Assembly (NCBI GenBank): GCA_905618925.1
Contig: CAJQTG010000017.1
Span: forward strand, 1-64,000
Source of the DNA: an uncultured Candidatus Thioglobus sp.
GTDB lineage: Bacteria; Pseudomonadota; Gammaproteobacteria; PS1; Pseudothioglobaceae
Length of the DNA: 64,000 nucleotides
Reading direction: 5' to 3'
The first letter of the stretch is position 1. The number at the start of each line of letters is the position of its first letter. The notes under the pieces were generated by a model, which was not told the DNA's origin, did no database searches, and saw only the letters and a list, made by a program, of their open reading frames with translations. This document shows, one piece after another, positions 29,351-38,342 of this stretch. A program made the translations under genes and the position numbers.

Positions 29351-30460
29351 ATGAATAATAAGAAAATTGCATTGATTACTGGTATTACTGGGCAAGATGG
29401 CTCTTATTTGGCAGAGTTACTCTTGGAGAAGGGGTATGAAGTGCATGGTATAAAACGCCGCTCAAGTTCATTCAATACTCAGCGTCTTGATCATATTTAT
29501 CAGGATCCACACGATGATAATTTAAATTTAAAATTACATTATGGCGACTTGACCGACTCAAGTAACTTAATCCGTATTATTCAAGAAGTAAAGCCTGATG
29601 AAATATATAATTTGGGCGCTCAGAGTCATGTAGCTGTTAGCTTTGATAGTCCAGAGTATACCGCCGACGTGGATGCTTTGGGCGCGCTGAGAATTTTGGA
29701 GGCAATTAGAATTCTAGGTCTTGAAAAACAAACAAGATATTATCAAGCATCAACTTCTGAGTTATATGGTGAAGTTCAAGAATCTCCTCAAACAGAAACA
29801 ACACCTTTTAATCCCCAAAGCCCATATGCGGTTGCTAAGCTATACGCCTATTGGATTGTTGAAAATTATAGAAAGGCCTATGGAATCTATGCATGTAATG
29901 GAATTCTTTTTAATCATGAAAGCCCGAGGCGAGGTGAAACTTTCGTTACAAGAAAGATAACTCGTGGGCTTACAAATATTGCAGTAGGGTTGGAAAAGTG
30001 TTTGTATATGGGTAATTTAGATGCACTTCGTGACTGGGGTCACGCACGTGATTATGTTCGCATGCAGTGGATGATGTTGCAGCAGGATTATCCAGAAGAC
30101 TTTGTAATTGCAACGGGAATTCAATATAGTGTTCGTGATTTTATACTGTGGTCTGCAAAAGAATTAGGATTGATAATAGAGTTTGAAGGCAAAGGCTTAA
30201 ATGAGTTAGGAGTTGTTAGAAAAATTCAAGGCGATAGATATCCATCTTTATCGGTTGGAGATGTAATTATAAAAATCGACAAGAGGTACTTTAGGCCTCT
30301 TGAAGTTAAAACTTTGCTAGGGGATCCGACAAAAGCAAAAAAGGTTCTTGGTTGGAGCCCACAAGTTTCAGCCCAGGAAATGTGCGCTGAAATGGTAGCA
30401 TCAGATCTGGAGTTAGCTCGAAAAACAACTATGATATTAGAAAATGATTTCTCTGCTTAG
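29351..30460 (+). CDS. gmd: GDP-mannose 4,6-dehydratase
   Basis: A 369-residue SDR dehydratase. [20 protein letters not shown] (about 8-27) binds NADP, and the catalytic Thr and Tyr-Lys are in [10 protein letters not shown] and [22 protein letters not shown] is the usual Gmd tetramer loop. The ATG at 29351 is preferred over an in-frame TTG nine bases upstream, as it follows a GGA ribosome-binding core and yields the standard N-terminus. Together with ManC and Fcl it gives a complete GDP-L-fucose pathway. Confidence 0.95.
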   Translation: MNNKKIALITGITGQDGSYLAELLLEKGYEVHGIKRRSSSFNTQRLDHIYQDPHDDNLNLKLHYGDLTDSSNLIRIIQEVKPDEIYNLGAQSHVAVSFDSPEYTADVDALGALRILEAIRILGLEKQTRYYQASTSELYGEVQESPQTETTPFNPQSPYAVAKLYAYWIVENYRKAYGIYACNGILFNHESPRRGETFVTRKITRGLTNIAVGLEKCLYMGNLDALRDWGHARDYVRMQWMMLQQDYPEDFVIATGIQYSVRDFILWSAKELGLIIEFEGKGLNELGVVRKIQGDRYPSLSVGDVIIKIDKRYFRPLEVKTLLGDPTKAKKVLGWSPQVSAQEMCAEMVASDLELARKTTMILENDFSA

Positions 30461-30544
30461 ATTATCAAAAGTCAACTCATTTATCATCGAGAAATTCTAT
30501 AGTCTGTAAAAATAATTTTAATTACAAAAAGATATCAATCTATT

Positions 30545-31762
30545 ATGGGACAATCATCAAGTCAAAACTATTCTAAAGTTGTAAATACACTTATTTTTAT
30601 TTTTCCAATCGTTATTATTACATTGCAGGTTGTTGGTGATCTAGTTTTACTTATCCTGGCAATGATGGGCATATATGTAGCTATTTCACAAAAATTATCA
30701 CCATTTATTATTAAGGATATTAAAGTTTTTTCTTATCTAGCTATAGTGTATTTTTCAGCTGTTTGTTTATCAGTACTTTTTTCAGGTCAGGCGGCAGAGC
30801 TGGCACATTATATACCCAGAGATCTTGCTTTTTTATTTGCACCTTTTATTGCACTTGCAATGTTCAAGGCAGAAATTAATATGAACTACTTAATAGTTGG
30901 GACTAAAGTTGCATTATTGGTTATGGGGGGCGTTGTTATTTATCACGGGGGAGGGCGAGGAACTGGTGTAATTAATCCAGCTGTATTTGGCAATCTTGCA
31001 GTTATAGTGTTTTTTATTGCTCTTGTTTTTCCTTATTATGATTCATTAAAGCACAAAGTATTCAGTCTTGTCGCATTATTATTTGGTTTAGTGGCAATAA
31101 TAGGGTCAGGCACTCGCGGCGCCTGGTTATCATTTTTGTTATTATTTGCTACTTATTTGTACTTTTTTTACAAAAAACAAACTAAATTAACTTCAAAATC
31201 AATAATTATTATAGTTCTCATTATTGCCTCTATAGTTACTTTTGCTAGTTTTAACCAATCTATAAAGAATAGATCACAGGTAGCATATACAGAAATTGAC
31301 AACTGGATGTCGGGAGATACTTCTCCTAACTCTGTAGGTATACGACTTGATATGTATGAAAAAGCAATTGACAACATAAAAAATGTACCTTTCTTTGGCC
31401 ATGGATATCGCACCTCAAATATTATAATATTTCAAAATGATTTGAGCGCCATGGGAAGAATATCAGTAGGGTTTAACCACCTTCATAATGCTTACTTAAC
31501 AAACTATTACAATGGTGGTATTGTTTTACTGAGCGCTCTTTTGTTATTACTATTTGTTCCGCTGAAACTATTTATAAAAGCAAATAGTCAAAACCGTGAA
31601 AATCCTGTATTTATTGCTGGTGTATTGCTAACACTTGGGTATATGTCTATCGGTATGGTTAATATTTTATTAGGCGACACATATATGAACGGATTCTATG
31701 TATTCTTTTTAGCTATTTTTATGCTTCTAGATGCTAAGTCCGTAAAAATACCATCAACGTGA
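30545..31762 (+). CDS. O-antigen ligase/polymerase family membrane protein
   Basis: A 405-residue protein with about 10-12 hydrophobic segments. A larger periplasmic loop (about 225-320) contains FFGHGYRT and NHLHNAYLTNYYNGG, the histidine-bearing Wzy_C/WaaL-type signature. It either joins the finished polysaccharide to lipid A core (WaaL) or polymerises repeat units (Wzy); sequence alone does not decide. A second, more divergent protein of this type lies at 45535, which makes a division of labour likely: one ligase, one polymerase. Confidence 0.75.
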   Translation: MGQSSSQNYSKVVNTLIFIFPIVIITLQVVGDLVLLILAMMGIYVAISQKLSPFIIKDIKVFSYLAIVYFSAVCLSVLFSGQAAELAHYIPRDLAFLFAPFIALAMFKAEINMNYLIVGTKVALLVMGGVVIYHGGGRGTGVINPAVFGNLAVIVFFIALVFPYYDSLKHKVFSLVALLFGLVAIIGSGTRGAWLSFLLLFATYLYFFYKKQTKLTSKSIIIIVLIIASIVTFASFNQSIKNRSQVAYTEIDNWMSGDTSPNSVGIRLDMYEKAIDNIKNVPFFGHGYRTSNIIIFQNDLSAMGRISVGFNHLHNAYLTNYYNGGIVLLSALLLLLFVPLKLFIKANSQNRENPVFIAGVLLTLGYMSIGMVNILLGDTYMNGFYVFFLAIFMLLDAKSVKIPST

Positions 31763-31820
31763 AAACTGCTTCTCATTCATGTAAAAAATAATATTTTTTA
31801 ACTTAACGATTGATATCATA

Positions 31821-32612
31821 ATGAATCATAGAGATTTGATAAGGCAATTATTACTAACATCCGGTAAATCCATTACTGATGCCACGGATATAAAAGACCT
31901 TGAGCGCTTTATTGAAAAATTTCGCCCCAAATCAGTAGGAAAAGAACTTATCCGTGTCGGCGGAAAGGGTGATGGTGCTTATTTACTGCCTGATGATTTA
32001 TCTGGCATTAGCGCGTGCTTTTCTCCAGGTGTTGATGTGTCGTCAACGTTTGAAGAAGAGCTTGCCGAGAGTTACGGTATAGATTCATTTATGGTTGATT
32101 TTTCAGTTGATAAGCCACCAATTGAAAACAAACACTTTCACTTTGAAAAAAAATTTCTAGGAAATAAAAATAATGAAAAATTTATCAGACTAGAAGATTG
32201 GGTAAAAAACAACATTAATGATAATTCTGACTTGCTTTTACAAATGGATATTGAAGGTGCAGAATATGAGGTGATTATTGACACCCCCCTCGAAATATTC
32301 AAAAAATTCCGTATCATGGCAATTGAATTCCACTCTCTTGATATGATTTTCAATAAAAACTCTTTTAAGATCGTTGAAGCGTTATTTGAAAAACTCAGTA
32401 ATGATTTTACGGTTGCCCATATACATCCAAATAATTCACGCCCAATTATTAATAAGAACTCAATAAATATTCCAGAACTCTTAGAATTTACTTTCTTGCG
32501 AAATGATCGGGTTGAGTTAAATGACGAAAAATTACAGTTTCCACATGCATTAGATGAAAAGTGTGCGCCTCATCGCCCACCTAGGCATTTACCAAAATGT
32601 TGGTGGAGTTAG
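31821..32612 (+). CDS. FkbM-family-like methyltransferase
   Basis: A 263-residue protein. LIRVGGKGDGAYLLPDDL and SACFSPGVDVSSTFEEEL (about 42-76) resemble the start of FkbM-type SAM enzymes, and LLLQMDIEGAEYEVI (about 139-153) is the acidic motif seen in many of them. It probably O-methylates a sugar of the surface polysaccharide. It is the last plus-strand gene before an antisense block begins. It ends with a Cys/His/Pro-rich tail (CAPHRPPRHLPKC) of unknown meaning. Confidence 0.65.
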   Translation: MNHRDLIRQLLLTSGKSITDATDIKDLERFIEKFRPKSVGKELIRVGGKGDGAYLLPDDLSGISACFSPGVDVSSTFEEELAESYGIDSFMVDFSVDKPPIENKHFHFEKKFLGNKNNEKFIRLEDWVKNNINDNSDLLLQMDIEGAEYEVIIDTPLEIFKKFRIMAIEFHSLDMIFNKNSFKIVEALFEKLSNDFTVAHIHPNNSRPIINKNSINIPELLEFTFLRNDRVELNDEKLQFPHALDEKCAPHRPPRHLPKCWWS

Positions 32613-32689
32613 TCTTGTTAAATTCTAAATAATGGTGGAGTAAAATTATTTAAACGCCTTAAGTCGGCTTCGTTGCCAAGCAATTTTTT

Positions 32690-33463
32690 TTACACATCTT
32701 TATTCCTAACGTAACCCTTAAATGGAATTAACCAGCAATATTTTTTAACGTCAGCAATAATTTTATAACCCAGCCTAGAGAATACATACTTTAAGCTTCT
32801 ATTCTTGATTGCTTTATTTCTAGCACCCATCAAATTTGATTCAAATACGTTTAAATTTTGCCTGATTATTGTTGGAATGACACTAAAAATATCAACGTTT
32901 GCATGTCTTTTATATCTTACCCAATCATCAGCAATAAACCATGCTCTAGAGTTTGCATCAATCAATTTTTTGGCCGTTTTTCGGTTAATAATATAGCCCG
33001 AACTATCCCAAGATTGAACGACTTGCACAACTTTATAGTTAGCACTCAAATTTATTAAATTTTTATTTAAGTATGAAATTACTGGGGTTAATAAATATAC
33101 TTGGGGTTTATTTCTATCAATTATTTTTGTAATTAGATTGATGACATGATTAAATTCATCAGCAATAAAATCAGCATCATCTTCCAAAATAATTGCAATA
33201 TTATTTTCAGAGTCTAAAAATTTTTCATAACAAAGTATGTGATTGAGTGTACTTGCTAACTCTCCTCGAGTTAGATCCCTTCCCAAAGCATCTATCGTTC
33301 TTTTTGAATCGTGATTATTCTTAATTGCAGTATGTGTTAATTCAATATCGTCATTAATAGACATAAATTGAAATTGAAATGGCGTTTTTCCAAGAAGTTC
33401 AGTCAGCATTTTTCTTCTTTCGAAATTTTTGTCTGGATTCATGATGTATATAATAATTTTCAT
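32690..33463 (-). CDS. Glycosyltransferase family 25 (LPS biosynthesis)
   Basis: A 257-residue protein. RRKMLTELLGKTPFQFQFM and GELASTLNHILCYEKFL (about 67-83) precede IAIILEDDADF (about 89-99), the acidic motif of GT25 enzymes such as LpsA/LgtB-type galactosyltransferases. A C-terminal part with WFIADDWVRYKRH is also GT25-like. It would add a hexose to LPS or capsule. It is the last gene of a minus-strand block and follows a methyltransferase pseudogene. Confidence 0.8.
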   Translation of the reverse strand: MKIIIYIMNPDKNFERRKMLTELLGKTPFQFQFMSINDDIELTHTAIKNNHDSKRTIDALGRDLTRGELASTLNHILCYEKFLDSENNIAIILEDDADFIADEFNHVINLITKIIDRNKPQVYLLTPVISYLNKNLINLSANYKVVQVVQSWDSSGYIINRKTAKKLIDANSRAWFIADDWVRYKRHANVDIFSVIPTIIRQNLNVFESNLMGARNKAIKNRSLKYVFSRLGYKIIADVKKYCWLIPFKGYVRNKDV

Positions 33464-33478
33464 TCTAGTGCCTTAGGC

Positions 33479-34178
33479 ATGTTATAAGTGTGGGAAGATT
33501 CCCTTATATGTCTTTTCAATAGACAAAATGTTGTCAATTGAATCTTGCTTGTTTTTTCTCCAATTTGATACTTCATCAGCAACAAATAGGCCATTAATTT
33601 CCTGGTCTATATTGGTTACTTTGAATCTTGCATAATTAGTCACATTCACTATGGTGCTCCTGGTGAAATCGCTCACGTGAGCTATATGAAAGTATCTCCT
33701 TAGATCGTTTTTATAATCCCCCTTGAGCTGTATCCTATCTCAATGATAGATAAGTCAGCTAGTTTTTCTGAAAGGCTATTATTAAGAAAATAATCTAGAT
33801 ATTTTTTTTGCCTTATCACTTTGCTCTTTAATAACATCCCCATAGTTTACTGTTTCACTTTTAAGGTAGAGCGGACAGTAGTGATAACTATAGAACTCCT
33901 CATGAAACTCTCTTGAGACTGATGGATACGTTTGGATTAGGCCACATTCATTACAGAACTGTTTTTTTTAGGTCAAATCCATAGCGATCGCCTTCACTAA
34001 CAAGAGTGAAATTTTTACTTTCACATAGACTGCAACCACCACTCACTAGCCCAAATTTTTTATATAGAGCGATAATCTTACTGATTTTTTTGCGCCTACT
34101 TCGTAAGGTACGATTGACCCAAGCAAAGGCCGGCCCAAACCTGTAGTATTCCAATATCCTACTAGACATTGAAATCAC
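33479..34178 (-). pseudogene. Broken SAM-dependent methyltransferase with N-terminal zinc motif
   Basis: Reading leftward, the first frame (from 34178) gives CSLCESKNFTLV and stops at KKTVL just after an eight-A tract (33962-33969). Skipping one A restores QFCNECGLIQTYPSVSREF and then EEFYSYHY, the second half of a CxxC..CxxC methyltransferase N-terminus. A second A-tract near 33805-33812 requires another shift to continue YLDYFLNNSL. The SAM motif IEIGYSSRG then ends abruptly, and a third frame carries the C-terminal RRYFHIAHVSDFTRST. So there are two homopolymer indels and an internal deletion. It probably once methylated a sugar. Confidence 0.75.
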
Positions 34179-34947
34179 TATTTCGAATTGATATATAGCG
34201 CCTCTGTGATTTGGTTAATATGTATAACTGCCTCAAAGCCAGTTTTAATTGATAGAACAATCTCTTTAAAATAAAGTAGGTACCGCCCCTGTAATTGTCA
34301 CGGACACTAACTGTTGAGCTGGAGAATACTTTGAGATATGGAATTTGCACATTGTAATTATTACACTGGTCATATTGAATTATAGGCGACGGCTCAACTT
34401 GATATGCATTTAGGGTATGGCAGGAAGTTATATGAGCATCAGCCAGCCCAATGCCATTATTTTTTTCGAGTTGAATGAGTTTATTCGCCCCTGATGGCCA
34501 CAATATATAGCCAGCTGCACCATTTCTATCTTGGTAAAGCCTTATCAATTTTGAATTGCAACTAATATCTATGTGTGACCTTGAAACAAATTTTTTTCTG
34601 TATGCGTTCTCTAGATTTATTAAGTCGCTATTCTCGATATCATTGAGATTATCAAGCAGTTCTGGTACACAAAGAGACAGCAGGGCATCGTCCTCTAAAA
34701 TAAGTGCAGGCTTTCGACTTTTGATTACCCTGTCCCAGGCTGACCTATGGGAGTAGTAGCAAGCAACCTCAGTTTTTCTTAAGGGCCTTTGCCAGTCAAA
34801 ATAATGTTTTTTATAGGTAGCCTCACTGATATCCTCAACAGATGTAGCATCCAGAATTGTATATTCTAGCCCTAGTTTAGTAAGCTGGTCTTTTTGGAAT
34901 TTACGACGCTCAACGGCATCAGGTAAATTAATAAGAAATATCTGCAC
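34162..34947 (-). CDS. Glycosyltransferase family 25
   Basis: A 261-residue GT25 protein. It has IFLINLPDAVERRKFQKDQL at the N-terminus, RKTEVACYYSHRSAWDRVI (about 57-75), ALILEDDALLS (about 80-90) and AGYILWPSGANKLI (about 145-158), all in family order. Residues 200-261 are basic and variable. The end overlaps the start of the methyltransferase pseudogene by 17 bases, and the start abuts the stop of the upstream unknown gene, so the block was transcribed as one operon. The acceptor sugar is unknown. Confidence 0.85.
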   Translation of the reverse strand: MQIFLINLPDAVERRKFQKDQLTKLGLEYTILDATSVEDISEATYKKHYFDWQRPLRKTEVACYYSHRSAWDRVIKSRKPALILEDDALLSLCVPELLDNLNDIENSDLINLENAYRKKFVSRSHIDISCNSKLIRLYQDRNGAAGYILWPSGANKLIQLEKNNGIGLADAHITSCHTLNAYQVEPSPIIQYDQCNNYNVQIPYLKVFSSSTVSVRDNYRGGTYFILKRLFYQLKLALRQLYILTKSQRRYISIRNSDFNV

Positions 34948-35688
34948 CTACCACCAGCCCGTTTTGTTTCTTCTGTGCCTATCCCTAAGCCGCTTGAAAA
35001 CGGTGTCATGCTCCTGCAGTCGAAGAAATATTTCAAGTAGTATCGCACCAGCAGTATTTATTTTTGCCACCTTGTCAATCCTCCATCTCATATTTCTAAG
35101 GGTATCATCTGTTCCTATTTTAAAGACAGAGGTGCCATCAAAGAGAGGAATTCTCTCTTCATTATCCAGTTTGGTAATTTTTTCTTTATCGTCGATGAAA
35201 CTGTGTGCATTCGTGATAAAGCGTTCAGACTCCTGCATCTTGACAGTATTGAGTAGACACGAGCATGCCACAGAGAGGCTTTTAATAGCGTCATCTTCTG
35301 AAAAATCTGCAAAGGTGTCGGTGGCAGATATAAGCCAGCGCGAGTTTAAGTGTTTTAATAGATAGTCTTTTTCCTCTTCCCAGAGTTGCTCAAAGATGGC
35401 AAAGTGATTTTTTGCCTCAAAATCGCGCCTAATAAGTACAATGATTTTTGCGTGCGTATAGCAGAGCTCGCTCTGACCAACAAACTCATCCCTAAGAGCC
35501 TCAAAATGCCCATCTAAGTCATTGGAGCTGCCGTGAGTGTATTGAATTTCATCACCGTCAATAATTATTTTCCTCTGCTTGGTAAAGTCAGTTGATATTT
35601 GTTCTGAAAGTTTTATCGCTCCAGAACGTCTTTTATGTCTACTTAATGAGAACCATTGTTCAAATCGCGACTTTTTTCTACGCCCCAT
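34948..35688 (-). CDS. Hypothetical protein in glycosylation block
   Basis: A 246-residue soluble protein that I do not recognise. It begins MGRRKKSRFEQWFSLSRHKRR, strongly basic, followed by a charged body with IIIDGDEIQYTHGS (about 41-54), AKIIVLIRRDFEAKNHF (about 80-96) and LWEEEKDYLLKHLNSRWLIS. It has no signal peptide or membrane helix, and ends RHRRNKTGWW. It overlaps the upstream FkbM-like gene by 11 bases and abuts a GT25 gene, so a role in modifying the same glycan is likely. The GC content is clearly higher than in the Wzx/Wzy region. Confidence 0.75.
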   Translation of the reverse strand: MGRRKKSRFEQWFSLSRHKRRSGAIKLSEQISTDFTKQRKIIIDGDEIQYTHGSSNDLDGHFEALRDEFVGQSELCYTHAKIIVLIRRDFEAKNHFAIFEQLWEEEKDYLLKHLNSRWLISATDTFADFSEDDAIKSLSVACSCLLNTVKMQESERFITNAHSFIDDKEKITKLDNEERIPLFDGTSVFKIGTDDTLRNMRWRIDKVAKINTAGAILLEIFLRLQEHDTVFKRLRDRHRRNKTGWW

Positions 35689-36436
35689 GCTCAGTTTTCC
35701 TAGGTATTGCCACTAACCACTCTCCAAGAACCCGGCGACCTTCAGAGCAAACCAGGGCCCTGTCATTATCACTCAGTGCTGTAATCTGATCTATGTCAGA
35801 CCACTGTTTTGGCTTAGATTTTACCATCTCAACATCAAAGCCCTTAAAGGAATCAATTAATGCCTTCCTCTTATTTTGGCCGTCATCAAATTTAAAATCA
35901 TGGACTTCAATAATAAATGTTGACTGACTAAAGGTGTTTATAACCTCGTCAGTAAATAGCTCAAACTCACCACCCTCAATATCACACAATACTAAATTGT
36001 TAACACCAACAACGCCTTCTGGGAGCTGCTTGTAGAATTGGGAATCGGCTCTACCGTAGATACTAATGGCGCCATCCAGACGATTCAATTTTGCATTTTG
36101 ATTGATGTATTTCGCTCCAAGTGGGTTCTCCTCAAAGCAGTAAGCATGGCTAACCCTCTTTTTCATGAGCATCCCAATCGGATAATAGCCATCGGCGGCG
36201 CCCAGATTCACAAGTGATTCATAGTGCTTATCTTTGATAAACTCCATCACTTCCGATTCGTACAAGCCATAAATTTTTGACGCCACATCAGCCTTGCCCC
36301 AGTGAATCTCTTCACCAAGATGCATGCCTTCAAATAGACCCCTATTAACGATGCCATTGGCTTCAATAAATAATTGCTTGGCAATCTTCTTGCGGTATTC
36401 TTTTACAAAAAATTTTAACAATGGATTCCTACTCAT
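35678..36436 (-). CDS. FkbM-like SAM-dependent methyltransferase
   Basis: A 252-residue protein. LVNLGAADGYYPIGM (about 76-90) is the SAM-binding motif I, CFEENPLGAKYINQNAKLN follows, and LVLCDIEGGEFELF (about 148-161) is the motif-IV-like acidic stretch shared with FkbM enzymes. It likely methylates a sugar hydroxyl. It is translationally coupled to the downstream unknown gene (11-base overlap) and shares that block's higher GC. Confidence 0.75.
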   Translation of the reverse strand: MSRNPLLKFFVKEYRKKIAKQLFIEANGIVNRGLFEGMHLGEEIHWGKADVASKIYGLYESEVMEFIKDKHYESLVNLGAADGYYPIGMLMKKRVSHAYCFEENPLGAKYINQNAKLNRLDGAISIYGRADSQFYKQLPEGVVGVNNLVLCDIEGGEFELFTDEVINTFSQSTFIIEVHDFKFDDGQNKRKALIDSFKGFDVEMVKSKPKQWSDIDQITALSDNDRALVCSEGRRVLGEWLVAIPRKTEHGA

Positions 36437-36539
36437 AATTCGATTTTTATAAAAGTTAGCTTACAATGTGATTTCTTATTATATTGTTTTTATGTGGGCA
36501 ATCGATACGGATAAATGCCTATAGATTGCTATTAGATAA

Positions 36540-37259
36540 TCATTCAGTCCAATAATCTTTAATCCAGGGTGATGGCTGAATGTGCCGATACCATTTTCCG
36601 CTATGCCCAGTAATAGCCTCAGGCGGATTGGGCAAGCCATGAAACAATATAACCCGAGCTCCTTTGGGCACTGAGGGGGCCACGAACCAGGATTTAAACC
36701 AGGACGGGCAGCACTTATACTTAAAGCTCGGGACCCAGTCATCTGACCAAAATTCTAGTTTACCAAGTTTATCAATTTCACGTGACAGATAGGCCTGTTC
36801 ATGACGAACCTCATTTTTTACCTGTTCAGAGTTCTTCTCAAAGTGCTCAAGTATTTGTGGGTATTGCCCAATCTCAAATCGAAATACTGAGGAGTTCCCC
36901 TCTCTTTTCTTTGTATTTTTTTTGTCGTGTGCTATTAAAAAATCACCCGCTTGACTAAAGAATACATTCAATTTTCCAACAATTACGACGTCCAAGTCAA
37001 GAAAAAGTGTTGGCCCAGAAAGTCCGCCAAAATCTTTTTTAAATACAGTAAGCTTCCTCCAGCCGCGCTCGGGTGATCCAGGGGGAAGTTCCAGCTCTGG
37101 GAGTGCTTGTATCTCTACTTCGGGCCTGATGCCTGTACTGTTTTCAGTGAAGCAGACAAATCTGAACTTGGCGTGCATATTTCGAGACACCATTGCATAG
37201 AGGCGGTTTACGTAGTCTACTGGGAACTTGTCTCCCCATTTCATGCAAATAATATTCAT
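36540..37259 (-). CDS. GT-A fold glycosyltransferase (GT8-like)
   Basis: A 239-residue protein. MNIICMKWGDKFPVDYVNRL, FRFVCFTENSTGI and the DxD motif in TLFLDLDVVIVG (about 88-99) match a family of small putative glycosyltransferases common in marine bacterial surface loci. A C-terminal segment ARVILFHGLPNP (about 200-211) is the usual nucleotide-sugar-binding HG motif. It is the first gene of the minus-strand block 37259-32690. Sugar and acceptor are unknown. Confidence 0.75.
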   Translation of the reverse strand: MNIICMKWGDKFPVDYVNRLYAMVSRNMHAKFRFVCFTENSTGIRPEVEIQALPELELPPGSPERGWRKLTVFKKDFGGLSGPTLFLDLDVVIVGKLNVFFSQAGDFLIAHDKKNTKKREGNSSVFRFEIGQYPQILEHFEKNSEQVKNEVRHEQAYLSREIDKLGKLEFWSDDWVPSFKYKCCPSWFKSWFVAPSVPKGARVILFHGLPNPPEAITGHSGKWYRHIQPSPWIKDYWTE

Positions 37260-37570
37260 TGCTTGATTGGGGTTAAGGACCCTACACTGCAGGAGAAGTT
37301 ATTAATAGAACAATTTTCAGCAATAGTAAAGAGCAATTTTTTTGTATTAGAGTCGATAACGCGGTTCATCTGTTTGTATTAATAATGTTGTTTAATTATA
37401 GAGCATCATTAATTAAGCATCCATCAAGAAACACAAAAAAGGCAAAACAATCAATACTCGTTACAAGAAATAAATGGTTAAGATTTTAGGCGTTAATTCA
37501 CATACTTGTAGCTCAAGTGCTCTTTAGGGGGCTTGGTAGTTATGAGTGTCACCATGCTTATAGTTAAAAC

Positions 37571-37589
37571 GTGTTCATTGATTGAACAC
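37571..37589. promoter_or_regulatory. Operator-like palindrome upstream of EPS regulator 1
   Basis: GTGTTCA-TTGAT-TGAACAC, perfect 7-bp arms with a 5-base spacer. It overlaps a candidate -35 (TTGATT, 37578-37583), 16 bases before TATGAT (37600-37605). The core GTTCA-N5-TGAAC recurs at 39616-39630 before the second regulator. Confidence 0.6.
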
Positions 37590-37658
37590 TAACCATAGTT
37601 ATGATAGAATGACAGTTCAGAAGGGCCTCTATTGTGCAATTTTTCTTGTGTGATAGAG

Positions 37659-37671
37659 TGTGGTAGCCTGC
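37659..37671 (+). promoter_or_regulatory. ops-like element in leader of EPS regulator 1
   Basis: TGTGGTAGCCTGC matches the E. coli ops element (GGCGGTAGCGTGC) at 10 of 13 positions, including the GGTAGC core. It lies in the presumed leader 35 bp before the regulator ATG, where RfaH-type antiterminators are recruited in polysaccharide operons. Confidence 0.35.
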
Positions 37672-37705
37672 CTACTATTTAATTTTTTTTAATTTCTTGT
37701 GACTA

Positions 37706-38044
37706 ATGAATAATAAAGACATACGCCTTGATCTGCTTCGTAGATTAGAATCAAACCCTGAATACACTCAAAGAGAGCTCTCCCAAGATATGGGAGTGAG
37801 TCTGGGCAAGGTAAATTACTGTATGAAAAAACTGACTGAGAAGGGGTGGGTAAAGCTAAAAAACTTCAGTCGTAGTTCAAATAAATTGGGCTATATGTAT
37901 CTCCTTACCCCCCAAGGAATAGAGCAGAAGGCAAGACTCACCACTTCATTTCTAAAAACAAAGTTGGAAGAGTTTGAAATACTAAAAGACGAGATCAGTA
38001 AGCTAAAGCTAGACGCAGAAGAAATGTCTACTGAAAGGCGATAA
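37706..38044 (+). CDS. MarR-family EPS-associated transcriptional regulator (copy 1)
   Basis: A 112-residue winged-helix protein. The DNA-binding part [20 protein letters not shown] (about 20-39) is followed by the wing (NFSRSSNKLGYMYLLTPQGI) and a C-terminal coiled coil (about 75-108) probably used for dimerisation. This is the small MarR-like type found at the head of exopolysaccharide clusters. A close paralogue lies at 39701. Both have the same palindrome in their promoters, suggesting autoregulation. The next downstream item is a broken ugd. Confidence 0.85.
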   Translation: MNNKDIRLDLLRRLESNPEYTQRELSQDMGVSLGKVNYCMKKLTEKGWVKLKNFSRSSNKLGYMYLLTPQGIEQKARLTTSFLKTKLEEFEILKDEISKLKLDAEEMSTERR

Positions 38045-38114
38045 GAGCCATTATCGTTTTTAAAAAAAATAGTCTATCTAAAATCATCAAAGGGCCTATG
38101 TTAAAGGAATTTAA

Positions 38115-38339
38115 ATGAAAATAGCAATAGCCGGAACCTACTATGTCAGACTTTCCAATACCATACTCCTATCCCAAAATCATGACGTTATTGCTTTTGA
38201 TATCATCCCTGAGAAGATTGACAACTTAGATGACTTTAAATAAGTCAGTGATGTCATTGTTGACAATAGAATGGTAGATAAATTGAAGGATGTTAAGACT
38301 AAAGTTTATGCAAGAGATTTATTTATCAGTGATAGTTGA
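38115..38339 (+). pseudogene. ugd: Remnant of UDP-glucose 6-dehydrogenase (internal deletion plus stop)
   Basis: Starts [20 protein letters not shown] and runs to IPEKIDNL, matching the first 36 or so residues of the intact Ugd at 40209. It then jumps in frame to the last 35 residues (DDFK-stop-VSDVIVDNRM...KVYARDLFISD). The stop is a CAA-to-TAA change relative to the intact copy, and the NAD motif GTGYVG has decayed to GTYYVR. About 310 codons are deleted. It follows regulator 1 just as the intact ugd follows regulator 2. Confidence 0.88.
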
Positions 38340-38342
38340 AAG

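Larger units (their letters stand above)
37260..37705. other. Regulatory intergenic region between divergent blocks
   Basis: No supported gene in these 446 bases. It holds the leftward promoter of the glycosyltransferase block and the rightward promoter, operator-like palindrome and ops-like element of the first EPS regulator, described separately. Confidence 0.6.

Noticed and set aside
37107-37382. 91-codon plus-strand open frame
   Set aside because: It lies antisense to the start of the GT8-like gene, has no recognisable features and no ribosome-binding site.
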